From Flavobacteriaceae bacterium (lineage in GTDB: Bacteria > Bacteroidota > Bacteroidia > Flavobacteriales > Flavobacteriaceae): a stretch of DNA of 49,928 nt. The translations under genes were made by a program, and so were the position numbers. Of this stretch, positions 17,217 to 26,269 are shown piece by piece (position 1 is the stretch's first letter; every line of letters starts with the position of its first letter). The stretch spans positions 1-49,928 of the forward strand of contig JAHEHF010000014.1 in NCBI GenBank assembly GCA_024644745.1, written 5' to 3'. Below the pieces are notes generated by a model, which was given only the letters and a program-made list of their open reading frames with translations, did not search any database and was not told the origin of the DNA.

Positions 17217-18566
17217 ATGGAAAAAAGAAGACTCAGTTTTTGGGAAATCTGGAACCTCAGTTTTGGGTTTCTTGGCATACAGATGGGATTCGCACTTCAG
17301 AATGCAAATGCAAGCAGGGTATTGCAAATTTTTGGCGCAGACGTTCACGAACTCTCGTGGTTTTGGATCGTGGCCCCGCTTACCGGTTTGATCGTTCAAC
17401 CGATTATTGGTCATTATAGTGACAAGACCTGGACACGCCTTGGAAGAAGAAGACCTTTCTTTTTAACAGGCGCGCTTCTCGCTTCGGTGGGACTCGTACT
17501 GATGCCCAATGCCAGCATGTTCACTTCTTTTATGCCGGCCCTGTGGGTAGGCGCAGGAATGCTGATGATCATGGATGCCTCCTTTAACATTGCCATGGAA
17601 CCATTCAGGGCACTTGTTGCTGACGTACTGCCAAGTGATCAGCGAACCCTGGGCTTTAGTGTTCAAACCATCCTCATCGGAATAGGAGCCGTTTTAGGCT
17701 CGTGGCTCCCCTATGTATTAACCAATTGGGTTGGGGTATCAAATACAGCGGCTGAAGGTCATGTTCCATTGAGCCTGATGTTATCTTTTATCATCGGAGC
17801 TGCAGTTTTGATCATCAGTATCCTGATAACCGTGTTCACAACGAAAGAATATTCTCCCGAAGAAATGGACCTCATCAATAATATCAAAGAAGATGAGGTA
17901 ATCGAAGAAGCCGGCCTGATGCATATATTCACAGATTTCAAAAATATGCCGGTGACCATGAGACAATTGAGTTGGGTTCAATTCTTTTCATGGTTCGGAT
18001 TATTTGGAATGTGGGTTTTCTCTACCCCTGCCATTGCACATCACGTATATGGTCTGGCTCTGGATGACAACCAGAGTACGACCTATCAGAATGCTGGTGA
18101 CTGGGTTGGGATCCTTTTTGGCGTTTATAATGCCGTATCGGCTGTGTATGCCTTTTTTCTCCCCGCAATTGCAAAAAAAGTGGGACGTAAAAAAACCCAT
18201 GCCATTTCACTTATTATTGGCGGGCTGGGATTGATTTCCATCTATTTTGCTCCCGATGAAAACTGGCTGATTCTTTCGATGATCGCCATTGGAATTTCCT
18301 GGGCGAGTATTTTAGCCATGCCTTATGCAATTCTGGCAGGATCTATTCCGCCGAGAAAAATGGGAGTTTATATGGGTATTTTCAATTTTTTTATAGTGAT
18401 TCCTCAAATTATCAATGCACTTATCGGAGGCCCGATGGTAAAATATTTTTATGGCGGCAACCCGGTCTTTGCACTGGTTGTCAGTGGATGCTCCTTTTTG
18501 ATCGCAGCGGCTCTGGTTGCCAAAGTCAGGGATGTTGATGATGAGGTAATCGCAAAAGAAGCTTAA
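17217..18566 (+). CDS. MFS maltose/glycoside transporter (SLC45/GPH-like)
   Basis: 449-residue inner-membrane carrier with about twelve hydrophobic segments. The loop between helices 2 and 3 reads GHYSDKTWTRLGRRRPF, the signature seen in SLC45-type sugar transporters and flavobacterial maltose permeases. Predicted to import maltose or short maltodextrins from the periplasm into the cytoplasm, where the adjacent phosphorylase acts. It starts the plus arm after lacI and is separated by only 2 bp from beta-phosphoglucomutase, a clear operon. Substrate is inferred from context. Confidence 0.88.
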   Translation: MEKRRLSFWEIWNLSFGFLGIQMGFALQNANASRVLQIFGADVHELSWFWIVAPLTGLIVQPIIGHYSDKTWTRLGRRRPFFLTGALLASVGLVLMPNASMFTSFMPALWVGAGMLMIMDASFNIAMEPFRALVADVLPSDQRTLGFSVQTILIGIGAVLGSWLPYVLTNWVGVSNTAAEGHVPLSLMLSFIIGAAVLIISILITVFTTKEYSPEEMDLINNIKEDEVIEEAGLMHIFTDFKNMPVTMRQLSWVQFFSWFGLFGMWVFSTPAIAHHVYGLALDDNQSTTYQNAGDWVGILFGVYNAVSAVYAFFLPAIAKKVGRKKTHAISLIIGGLGLISIYFAPDENWLILSMIAIGISWASILAMPYAILAGSIPPRKMGVYMGIFNFFIVIPQIINALIGGPMVKYFYGGNPVFALVVSGCSFLIAAALVAKVRDVDDEVIAKEA

Positions 18567-18568
18567 AA

Positions 18569-19222
18569 ATGGAGAGGAAGGCATTTATATTTGATCTTGA
18601 CGGTGTAATCGTTGATACGGCAAAATACCATTATCTGGCATGGAAGGAACTGGCGGAAAAACTGGGTTTTGATTTTACGGTTGAGCAAAACGAACTGTTA
18701 AAAGGTGTGAGTCGTATTCGGTCCTTGGAAATTCTTCTGGACATTGGTAAGGTACATCTGGATGAGGACACCAAAACCAAATTATTAACCGAAAAAAATG
18801 AGCAATATCTGAAATATATTGCAAAAATGGATCAGGAAGAAATATTACCCGGAATTAAGAATGTCCTGCATTATTTGAAATCAAACCAAATACCTTTTGC
18901 CCTTGGTTCTGCCAGCAAAAATGCCCGTTTGATCCTCGAAAGGCTTGACCTGATCAACCTTTTTGATGCGATTGTCGACGGTAACGATGTAAGTATTGCC
19001 AAACCTGATCCGGAAGTGTTTTTGATTGCGGCACAAAAACTCGGGGTGATACCCGAAGCTTGTATCGTTGTAGAAGATGCACAGGCAGGAATTCAGGCCG
19101 CAAACCGGGCGGGAATGACGAGTCTGGGCATTGGGGACAAAACGGTACTGAAAGAATCAAATTTTGTGTTACACGACACAAGCGAACTGACTATAGACTA
19201 TATATCACAATTGATGGACTAA
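18569..19222 (+). CDS. pgmB: Beta-phosphoglucomutase (HAD family)
   Basis: Converts beta-glucose 1-phosphate to glucose 6-phosphate. The 217-residue protein has the HAD motif FDLDG with nucleophile D9 and acid/base D11, H21 in the cap region, S114 in GSAS, K145 in AKPDPEVF and the metal-binding VVEDAQAG (E169/D170). These match the beta-phosphoglucomutase subgroup. It starts 2 bp after the transporter stop and ends 10 bp before the GH65 gene, whose product is its substrate, so the pathway assignment is strong. Confidence 0.95.
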   Translation: MERKAFIFDLDGVIVDTAKYHYLAWKELAEKLGFDFTVEQNELLKGVSRIRSLEILLDIGKVHLDEDTKTKLLTEKNEQYLKYIAKMDQEEILPGIKNVLHYLKSNQIPFALGSASKNARLILERLDLINLFDAIVDGNDVSIAKPDPEVFLIAAQKLGVIPEACIVVEDAQAGIQAANRAGMTSLGIGDKTVLKESNFVLHDTSELTIDYISQLMD

Positions 19223-19232
19223 ATCAAAATCT

Positions 19233-21536
19233 ATGAATTTAAATTATATCAAACCTCACGAATGGAAAATAATTGAAGAGGGGTTTCATAAGGAACACGT
19301 AACAGCATCAGAAAGCATTTTCAGTCTGGGTAACGGGGCCATGGGCCAACGTGCCAATTTTGAAGAATATTACAGTGGCGAATCCCTCCAGGGAAGTTAT
19401 ATAGGAGGTATCTATTATCCTGACAAGACCAGAGTGGGTTGGTGGAAAAATGGTTATCCGGAATATTTTGCCAAGGTATTAAACGCCCCAAACTGGATTG
19501 GCATAGGCGTAAAAATCAATGGAAAAGTCCTGGATCTTAACAAATGTGAGATCATCGACTTCAGCCGGGAGCTCGACATGAGAAACGGCCTTTTGACAAG
19601 GTCTTTTATTGCATCCTTTCCGGATGGTGACATGGTTAAAGTTCATGTGAAAAGATTCCTCAGTATGGCACTTAATGAAGTGGGTGTGATCAAATACAGC
19701 ATTACGCCCATTAATTTTGACGGAAACATTGAGTATGAACCTTATCTTGATGCGGGAATTTTGAACGAAGACTCAAATTATGATGAGTTCTTCTGGGAGA
19801 TTCTTGACAAAAAAACCTATGATGATGAGGCGTATATCATGTCAAAAACATTAAAAACGGGCTTTGATGTATGTACTGGAATGAAAACAACCTTCCAATT
19901 AAATGATGCTGCCATCACGCTTGAAAAAGAAACTCATTCTGAAGAAAAAAGCATCACCTATCAATATACAAAATCGATAAATACCGGTGATACTTTCTCA
20001 ATTGTTAAATACGGTGGCTATACCCAGTCAATGAACCATCCCGTTGGAGAGCTGTTCTATGTATCAGCTCAGAAATTGAATGAAGCTGCTTCAATTGGAT
20101 TCGACCTGCTTCTGGAAAAACAGGAAAAATTATGGTCAAGGATCTGGGATACGGCAGATATTGTCATCAATGGAGACATCAAGGCCCAACAAGCCATCAG
20201 GTTCAACATTTTTCAGCTCAATCAAACTTATTCAGGGGAAGATTCAAGACTAAACATCGGACCCAAAGGATTCACAGGAGAGAAATATGGTGGAAGTACC
20301 TATTGGGATACAGAGGCTTATTGTATTCCATTTTATATGAGCACCAAGGATCATAATGTGGCCAGAAACCTCCTGATCTATCGTTACAACCAACTTGACA
20401 AGGCCATAGAAAATGCCGAAAAGCTGGGCTTTAAAAATGGCGCTGCCTTATATCCTATGGTAACCATGAACGGGGAAGAATGCCATAATGAATGGGAAAT
20501 CACTTTTGAGGAGATCCATAGAAACGGAGCCATGATTTACGCCATTTACAATTACGTAAACTATACCGGGGATGTTGACTATATCGCATCTCATGGAATG
20601 GAAGTGATGATCGCCGTTGCAAGATTCTGGGAGCAAAGGGCAAATTTTTCAAAAGACAAGGACCAGTTTGTGATTCTCGGGGTAACGGGACCCAACGAAT
20701 ATGAGAACAATGTCAATAACAACTGGTATACAAATTATCTTGCAAAATGGTGTCTGGAATACGCCATGGAGAATCTCGAACTGCTCAAAGAAAACTATCC
20801 ACAGGATTACGACCGTATTATTGGCAAGACAAATCTGGAAGCAGAAGAAACAATAAAATGGGGCGAAGTGGCCAGGCAAATGTATTTCCCTTACAGTGAA
20901 GCAGACGGGGTATACCTGCAGCAGGACGGCTTTCTTGACAAAGAACTGATTCCGGTGGCGGGCTTGTCAAAATCAGAAAGGCCCATCAATCAAAAATGGT
21001 CCTGGGATCGAATTTTGAGGTCGCCTTATATCAAACAGGCAGATGTGCTCCAGGGTTTTTATTTCTTTGAAAATCACTTTGACGATAAGATGATCGAAAA
21101 GCACTTCGATTTCTATGAACCCCTTACCGTTCACGAGTCTTCGCTGTCACCCTGTGTCCATTCCATTCTGGCAAGTAAAATAGACAGAAATGAAAAGGCC
21201 TATGAAATGTATTTAAGGACATCCAGGCTTGATCTCGATGATTATAACCACGAAGTACATGAAGGACTTCATATCACCAGTATGGCCGGGACCTGGCTTT
21301 CAATAGTTCAGGGCTTTGGCGGCATGAGAAATTTTGACAATCAATTGTCTTTTGACCCGAAAATCCCGAAAAACTGGAAATCTTATTCCTTTAAAATCAA
21401 ATATCGTGAGCATACGATAAAGGTCTTTAAAAACCATGAAAGCTGTAAGTTCTATAATGAATCTGATACGCCTGTAAAAATCATTGTTTCCGGCAAGGAA
21501 ATAACCATATTCAATCAGGACCTTGTAGTTGTATAA
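19233..21536 (+). CDS. GH65 maltose phosphorylase
   Basis: Inverting phosphorylase that splits maltose with phosphate into glucose and beta-glucose 1-phosphate. The 767-residue protein has the N-terminal beta-sandwich (about 1-270), the (alpha/alpha)6 barrel and a small C-terminal domain. Diagnostic motifs are STYWDTEAY near 355, NEWEITFEEIHRNG at 419-432 holding the general-acid glutamate, and HITSMAGTW near the C-terminus, part of the phosphate site. No signal peptide, so cytoplasmic. The neighbouring pgmB and transporter genes favour maltose, but kojibiose or trehalose specificity cannot be fully excluded by sequence. Confidence 0.93.
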   Translation: MNLNYIKPHEWKIIEEGFHKEHVTASESIFSLGNGAMGQRANFEEYYSGESLQGSYIGGIYYPDKTRVGWWKNGYPEYFAKVLNAPNWIGIGVKINGKVLDLNKCEIIDFSRELDMRNGLLTRSFIASFPDGDMVKVHVKRFLSMALNEVGVIKYSITPINFDGNIEYEPYLDAGILNEDSNYDEFFWEILDKKTYDDEAYIMSKTLKTGFDVCTGMKTTFQLNDAAITLEKETHSEEKSITYQYTKSINTGDTFSIVKYGGYTQSMNHPVGELFYVSAQKLNEAASIGFDLLLEKQEKLWSRIWDTADIVINGDIKAQQAIRFNIFQLNQTYSGEDSRLNIGPKGFTGEKYGGSTYWDTEAYCIPFYMSTKDHNVARNLLIYRYNQLDKAIENAEKLGFKNGAALYPMVTMNGEECHNEWEITFEEIHRNGAMIYAIYNYVNYTGDVDYIASHGMEVMIAVARFWEQRANFSKDKDQFVILGVTGPNEYENNVNNNWYTNYLAKWCLEYAMENLELLKENYPQDYDRIIGKTNLEAEETIKWGEVARQMYFPYSEADGVYLQQDGFLDKELIPVAGLSKSERPINQKWSWDRILRSPYIKQADVLQGFYFFENHFDDKMIEKHFDFYEPLTVHESSLSPCVHSILASKIDRNEKAYEMYLRTSRLDLDDYNHEVHEGLHITSMAGTWLSIVQGFGGMRNFDNQLSFDPKIPKNWKSYSFKIKYREHTIKVFKNHESCKFYNESDTPVKIIVSGKEITIFNQDLVVV

Positions 21537-21552
21537 TCTTTAATCCGATCCT

Positions 21553-23415
21553 ATGAAAAGAATGATCTTATGCCTGCTATTACTCTACGGCTTTGCAGTC
21601 AAGGCTCAAATAGACAGAGTAGAACCCCCCAACTGGTGGGTGGGTTTTAAAAACAGCCGACTGCAATTAATGGTTAAAGGAAATGACATTGCCACCATGA
21701 CACCTGAGATTGTCTATCCCGGGCTGTCTGTAACCGGGGTGCATAAAGGAAGCAGTCAGAATTACCTGTTTATCGATTTGAACATCGGACCGGAGACGCA
21801 GCCGGGAACCTTTGACATCGTTCTCAATTCAGAGACAAGTGAACAAATGAAGTATCCCTATACGTTAAAAAAACGCTTAAAAAAGGGGGAGCAATATTTT
21901 GGTTTTGACAGTTCTGATGTTATTTATCTGATCACTCCCGATCGTTTTGCCAACGGGAACCCGGAAAATGACGTGGTAAAAGGATTAAAAGAGGCAAGAA
22001 CAAACAGGGCAGATGATTATGCCAGGCACGGCGGTGATATCAAAGGTATTACCGATCACCTTCCCTATATATCAGATATGGGGTTTACCGCGATATGGCC
22101 CTGCCCTTTGCTTACCAATGATATGGACAAATTCTCTTACCATGGGTATGCCATTACGGATCTATATGACATCGATCCGAGATTTGGCACTTTGAAAGAG
22201 TACATCGAACTATCGTCAAAAGCAAGTAAAAAGGGTGTTAAACTCATCATGGACCAGGTAGCGAATCACTGCGGGATTGAACACTGGTGGATGAAGGACC
22301 TTCCATTTGAAGATTGGGTGAATGACCAGTCAAATTATGAAGCAGGCAATAAACCGATGTACTCCAACCATCGCAGAACCACGAATCAGGATATCTATGC
22401 AGCTAAAATTGATGCGATCGGCATGAGCGATGGATGGTTTGCAGACACGATGCCTGATTTAAACCAGAACAACCCCTTTATGGCCACCTATTTGATCCAG
22501 AACAGCATTTGGTGGATTGAGACGGCTCAGTTAAGCGGCATTCGTCAGGACACTTATCCTTATCCCGATAAGATTTTTATGTCAGACTGGGCAGGTGCCA
22601 TTATGAAAGAATATCCCAATTTTAGTATCGTTGGAGAAGAATGGAGCTATAATCCGTTATTGGTCGGTTATTGGCAAAAGGGAGCGAAAAATCATGACGG
22701 GTATGAATCTCACCTGAGATCAAGTATGGATTTTCCAACGCAGCGTGCCATCGTGGAAGCATTAAAAGAAGAGGAAAAATGGAACAAAGGTCTGATCAAG
22801 ATCTATGAGAGTCTTGCCAATGATTTTCATTATCCGAGTCCCAAAGATGTCATGGCTTTTCCCGACAACCACGACATGGACAGGATCCATACCCAACTGG
22901 GAGAGGACGCTTCCTTAACAAAAATGGCTTTAGCGTATCTATTGGTGCTCCCCAGAATACCACAAATATATTATGGCACAGAAATATTGATGCAAAACTC
23001 TGACAAGCCCGGAGACCACGGATTGATACGAACCGATTTTCCCGGGGGCTGGGCTGGAGATGCTGTAAATGGCTTCAATGGGGAAGGTCTGACAGCAGAT
23101 CAAACTGACATGCAAAACTATTTGAAAACCCTGCTGCAGTTTAGAAAGAACAGTAAAATCATTCATGAAGGGAAAACAGTTCATTTTTCTCCAAAAGAAG
23201 GTGTTTATGCCTTGTTCAGAATTAAAGATGATGGGGTCGTGGTTTTGATCCTGAATAAAAATGATTTTGAATTTAAACTGGATCTGTCAAGGTTTAAAGA
23301 GATCGGGATTAATGAAAGACAAATGACAAATGTGATCACCGGTGAAAAAGTGGTTTGGGATGATTCAATGATGCTGGAAGCTAAAAAAGCGACAGTTTTA
23401 AGCACTGTTAAATAA
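21553..23415 (+). CDS. susA: SusA-like periplasmic GH13 neopullulanase/cyclomaltodextrinase
   Basis: 620 residues with a type I signal peptide (1-19, VKAQ), an N-terminal cyclomaltodextrinase-N beta-sandwich (about 20-110, with PPNWWVGFKN) and a GH13 barrel. Motifs are DQVANH (234-239), GIRQD with nucleophile D333, VGEEW with acid E362, and FPDNHD (436-441). Predicted to shorten imported maltooligosaccharides in the periplasm, like Bacteroides SusA. It lies 16 bp after the phosphorylase gene. No lipobox and no T9SS domain. Confidence 0.92.
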   Translation: MKRMILCLLLLYGFAVKAQIDRVEPPNWWVGFKNSRLQLMVKGNDIATMTPEIVYPGLSVTGVHKGSSQNYLFIDLNIGPETQPGTFDIVLNSETSEQMKYPYTLKKRLKKGEQYFGFDSSDVIYLITPDRFANGNPENDVVKGLKEARTNRADDYARHGGDIKGITDHLPYISDMGFTAIWPCPLLTNDMDKFSYHGYAITDLYDIDPRFGTLKEYIELSSKASKKGVKLIMDQVANHCGIEHWWMKDLPFEDWVNDQSNYEAGNKPMYSNHRRTTNQDIYAAKIDAIGMSDGWFADTMPDLNQNNPFMATYLIQNSIWWIETAQLSGIRQDTYPYPDKIFMSDWAGAIMKEYPNFSIVGEEWSYNPLLVGYWQKGAKNHDGYESHLRSSMDFPTQRAIVEALKEEEKWNKGLIKIYESLANDFHYPSPKDVMAFPDNHDMDRIHTQLGEDASLTKMALAYLLVLPRIPQIYYGTEILMQNSDKPGDHGLIRTDFPGGWAGDAVNGFNGEGLTADQTDMQNYLKTLLQFRKNSKIIHEGKTVHFSPKEGVYALFRIKDDGVVVLILNKNDFEFKLDLSRFKEIGINERQMTNVITGEKVVWDDSMMLEAKKATVLSTVK

Positions 23416-23416
23416 G

Positions 23417-24562
23417 ATGTTCAACAAAAGTTCAAATACATGCTTCCTCATCGGTTTTTGTTTCCTTTCGATCCATTATTTGATGGGTCAAACTACCCTG
23501 GTGATTGAATCCCTGCCGGACAACACTCCCGGAGGCACCAAAATTTTTATTTCCGGTGATTTTGAAGGCTGGACCGGAGGGCAGGACTCCTATGAACTGA
23601 AATATGATCAGGGCTCATATCGAATTACCCTACCTGAGCAGGTGAAAGATTTTTCTTTCAAATTTACAAGGGGCTCCTGGGGCAGTGTTGAAGTTGATCA
23701 GACCGGGAATCAGATTGACAACCGAATGATCCAAGATGATGAATCGCAGCCGATTCGATATTTTTCAATTGAAAACTGGAGTGACCTGATGCCTGGTACA
23801 TCTACTGCAGGCAAAAACGTCATTGTTCTTTCCGAAGCATTCGACATGCCTGAATTATCTTCAAAAAGGAAGATTTGGATGTACCTGCCTCCTGATTACG
23901 ATTCAGAAACAGCACATTATCCTGTACTTTATATGCACGACGGACAAAATCTTTTTGATCAAAAAACCTCGTACAATGGTGAATGGGAAGTAGATGAAAC
24001 ACTTGATGCCTTATTCGAAGCATATGACTTCAGACTCATTGTCGTGGGTATTGAAAATGGCGGACCCGACAGAATCGATGAATATTCCCCCTGGAACCTG
24101 AAGAGTTATAAAAATCAAAAAAAGGGAGATTTATATATCAACTTTATTGTTCACAACTTAAAACCATTTGTCGACAAAAACTTCAGGACCCTGACTGGCA
24201 GCCAGGATACCGGTATTATGGGAAGTTCTCTTGGAGGGTTGATCTCGCATTATGCGGTCTTGAAATATCCGGGGACCTTCGGTAAGGCGGCCCTGTTTTC
24301 CCCCTCTTTTGAACTGGCATCAGAAAGTTTTGAGTTCAGCAGCGAGCTTTGCGAAAAAAACAGCTCAAAACTTTATTTTATGGCGGGTGATGCCGAATCT
24401 GAAAATATGGTGCCTTCAATGACAAAAATTGTTGAACAATTGAAAAGTTGTGGTTACCAGGACTCTCATATCCAGTCAAAAGTTGTCGCGGGCGGAGAGC
24501 ATCATGAAAAATTATGGCGGGAGGAATTTAAAGACGCCATTCAATGGTTATATAACATGTAA
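23417..24562 (+). CDS. CBM-fused esterase-D-type alpha/beta hydrolase
   Basis: 381 residues: an N-terminal export signal (about 1-24), a starch-binding-like beta-sandwich (about 26-118, with FISGDFEGWTGG and KFTRGSWGSVE resembling CBM20/48 modules) and an esterase-D (PF00756-type) domain (about 130-381). The nucleophile elbow is GSSLGG with S271; the histidine is probably in GGEHHEKLW (H362/H363). The ATG follows the previous stop by 1 bp, so it is translationally coupled to the SusA-like gene. An esterase inside an alpha-glucan operon is odd: it suggests acylated glucan or deacylation of an inhibitor, but the substrate is unknown. Confidence 0.85.
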   Translation: MFNKSSNTCFLIGFCFLSIHYLMGQTTLVIESLPDNTPGGTKIFISGDFEGWTGGQDSYELKYDQGSYRITLPEQVKDFSFKFTRGSWGSVEVDQTGNQIDNRMIQDDESQPIRYFSIENWSDLMPGTSTAGKNVIVLSEAFDMPELSSKRKIWMYLPPDYDSETAHYPVLYMHDGQNLFDQKTSYNGEWEVDETLDALFEAYDFRLIVVGIENGGPDRIDEYSPWNLKSYKNQKKGDLYINFIVHNLKPFVDKNFRTLTGSQDTGIMGSSLGGLISHYAVLKYPGTFGKAALFSPSFELASESFEFSSELCEKNSSKLYFMAGDAESENMVPSMTKIVEQLKSCGYQDSHIQSKVVAGGEHHEKLWREEFKDAIQWLYNM

Positions 24563-24576
24563 TAAAAGATTAAAAT

Positions 24577-26259
24577 ATGAACAAGAATCTACTGCTTATC
24601 TCGTTATCAATGCTGCTTTTCATGGGAGCCTGCAAAAAATCCAATCAAATCGTGCCTGAAGATGATCCTGTGGTCAATACTGCTGTGCCTTTTGTATGGG
24701 AAAATGCAAATCTGTATTTTTTACTGACAGACCGGTTCAACAACGGAGATCCATCTAATGATCTCAACTTTAACAGAACCTTGCCAACTGCTCCCTTGAG
24801 AGGATTTCAGGGAGGAGACATCAAAGGTATTATTCAAAAGATAAAGGAAGGTTATTTTCAGAAACTGGGTGTAAACGCCATCTGGTTTACCCCAGTGGTT
24901 GAACAGGTGCATGGTGGCACAGATGAAGGCACGGGATTTACTTATGCCTACCACGGATACTGGACAAAAGACTGGACATCCCTTGACCCTAATTTTGGCA
25001 CAAAAGAAGATCTGGCGGCCCTTGTTTCCCTGGCGCATGAAAATGGGATCAGAATCGTTATGGATGCGGTCATCAACCACACGGGTCCGGTAACGGATAT
25101 CGATGAGCAATGGCCTGATGAATGGGTCAGAACAACACCAAAATGTGAATTCAATTCTTATGAAACAGCAGTCAAATGTACCTTGGTTGAAAATCTGCCA
25201 GACATTTTAACAGAATCAAATGAAAACGTTGAGCTCCCTGTTTCACTTATAAAAAAGTGGAAGTCTGAAGGCAGGTACGAAGAAGAAATGGCTGAGTTAG
25301 ATGCTTTTTTCGAGAGAACCGGATACCCGAGAGCCCCTCGATTCTATATCATCAAATGGTTGACTGATTTTATCCGTGATTACGGGATCGATGGTTTCAG
25401 AGCTGATACCGTCAGGCATATAGAAGAGGCCGTTTGGGCCGAATTCAAAAAAGAGTGCGATGAGGCCTTTGCCCTTTGGAAGGGTCAAAACCCGGAAAAG
25501 GTTTTAGACGAAAATCCATTTTATTTGGTGGGTGAAGTGTATGATTATGATATTATCTCTTCAGGGAAGTTTTTTGATTTCGGAGACGTCAAAGTCAATT
25601 ATTATGACCATGGATTTGACAGTATGATCAATTTTGAATTCAAGAAAAGCGCCAATATGGAATACGAGGAACTTTTCACCACATACAGCACAGTTCTCAA
25701 TGATGAGAATTCAGGTTTTCAGGTACTTAATTATGTCACCTCGCATGATGATGCGAATCCCTTTGACAAGGAAAGAACCCGAACCCTGGAAGCGGGTACA
25801 AAATTATTGTTATCTCCTGGAACGGCACAAATCTATTACGGAGATGAATCTGCCAGAAACCTTATACATGAAAGCACACAGGGCGATGCCACCTTCCGTT
25901 CTGACATGAACTGGGATGCCATAGAGAGCGATGAAAATACAAAAGCCGTGCTGAACCACTGGCAAAAACTGGGTAAGTTCAGAAAAGACCATCCGGCTGT
26001 GGGTGCAGGGAAACATGAGATGCTCAGCAAGGCGCCCTATTTATTTCAACGTACCTACGACAAAAATGGATATAAGGACCAGGTGCTGATCGGGCTTGAT
26101 CTGGAGAAAGGTCCTAAAAAACTGAATGTCGGTAATTCCTTTGCTGATAAGACTTTGGTGAGAGATGCCTATTCCGGTGCAGAGGCCATGGTAAAAGGGG
26201 GTCTCATTGAGTTTGACACTCCTTACAGCATTGTCCTGATGGAAGCTAAAAGCCAATAA
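24577..26259 (+). CDS. GH13 alpha-amylase-family lipoprotein
   Basis: 560-residue lipoprotein (lipobox ending at C19, MGAC) with a GH13 catalytic domain. Motifs are DAVINH (163-168), GFRAD with nucleophile D277, VGEVYD with acid E320, and TSHDD (388-392). The insertion after motif I (about 170-250) is long. Similar secreted amylases act on starch or maltodextrin; whether this one faces outside or the periplasm cannot be decided. It starts 14 bp after the esterase gene and is followed 10 bp later by another GH13 lipoprotein, so the three are one transcript. Confidence 0.9.
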   Translation: MNKNLLLISLSMLLFMGACKKSNQIVPEDDPVVNTAVPFVWENANLYFLLTDRFNNGDPSNDLNFNRTLPTAPLRGFQGGDIKGIIQKIKEGYFQKLGVNAIWFTPVVEQVHGGTDEGTGFTYAYHGYWTKDWTSLDPNFGTKEDLAALVSLAHENGIRIVMDAVINHTGPVTDIDEQWPDEWVRTTPKCEFNSYETAVKCTLVENLPDILTESNENVELPVSLIKKWKSEGRYEEEMAELDAFFERTGYPRAPRFYIIKWLTDFIRDYGIDGFRADTVRHIEEAVWAEFKKECDEAFALWKGQNPEKVLDENPFYLVGEVYDYDIISSGKFFDFGDVKVNYYDHGFDSMINFEFKKSANMEYEELFTTYSTVLNDENSGFQVLNYVTSHDDANPFDKERTRTLEAGTKLLLSPGTAQIYYGDESARNLIHESTQGDATFRSDMNWDAIESDENTKAVLNHWQKLGKFRKDHPAVGAGKHEMLSKAPYLFQRTYDKNGYKDQVLIGLDLEKGPKKLNVGNSFADKTLVRDAYSGAEAMVKGGLIEFDTPYSIVLMEAKSQ

Positions 26260-26269
26260 AATCTGCATC

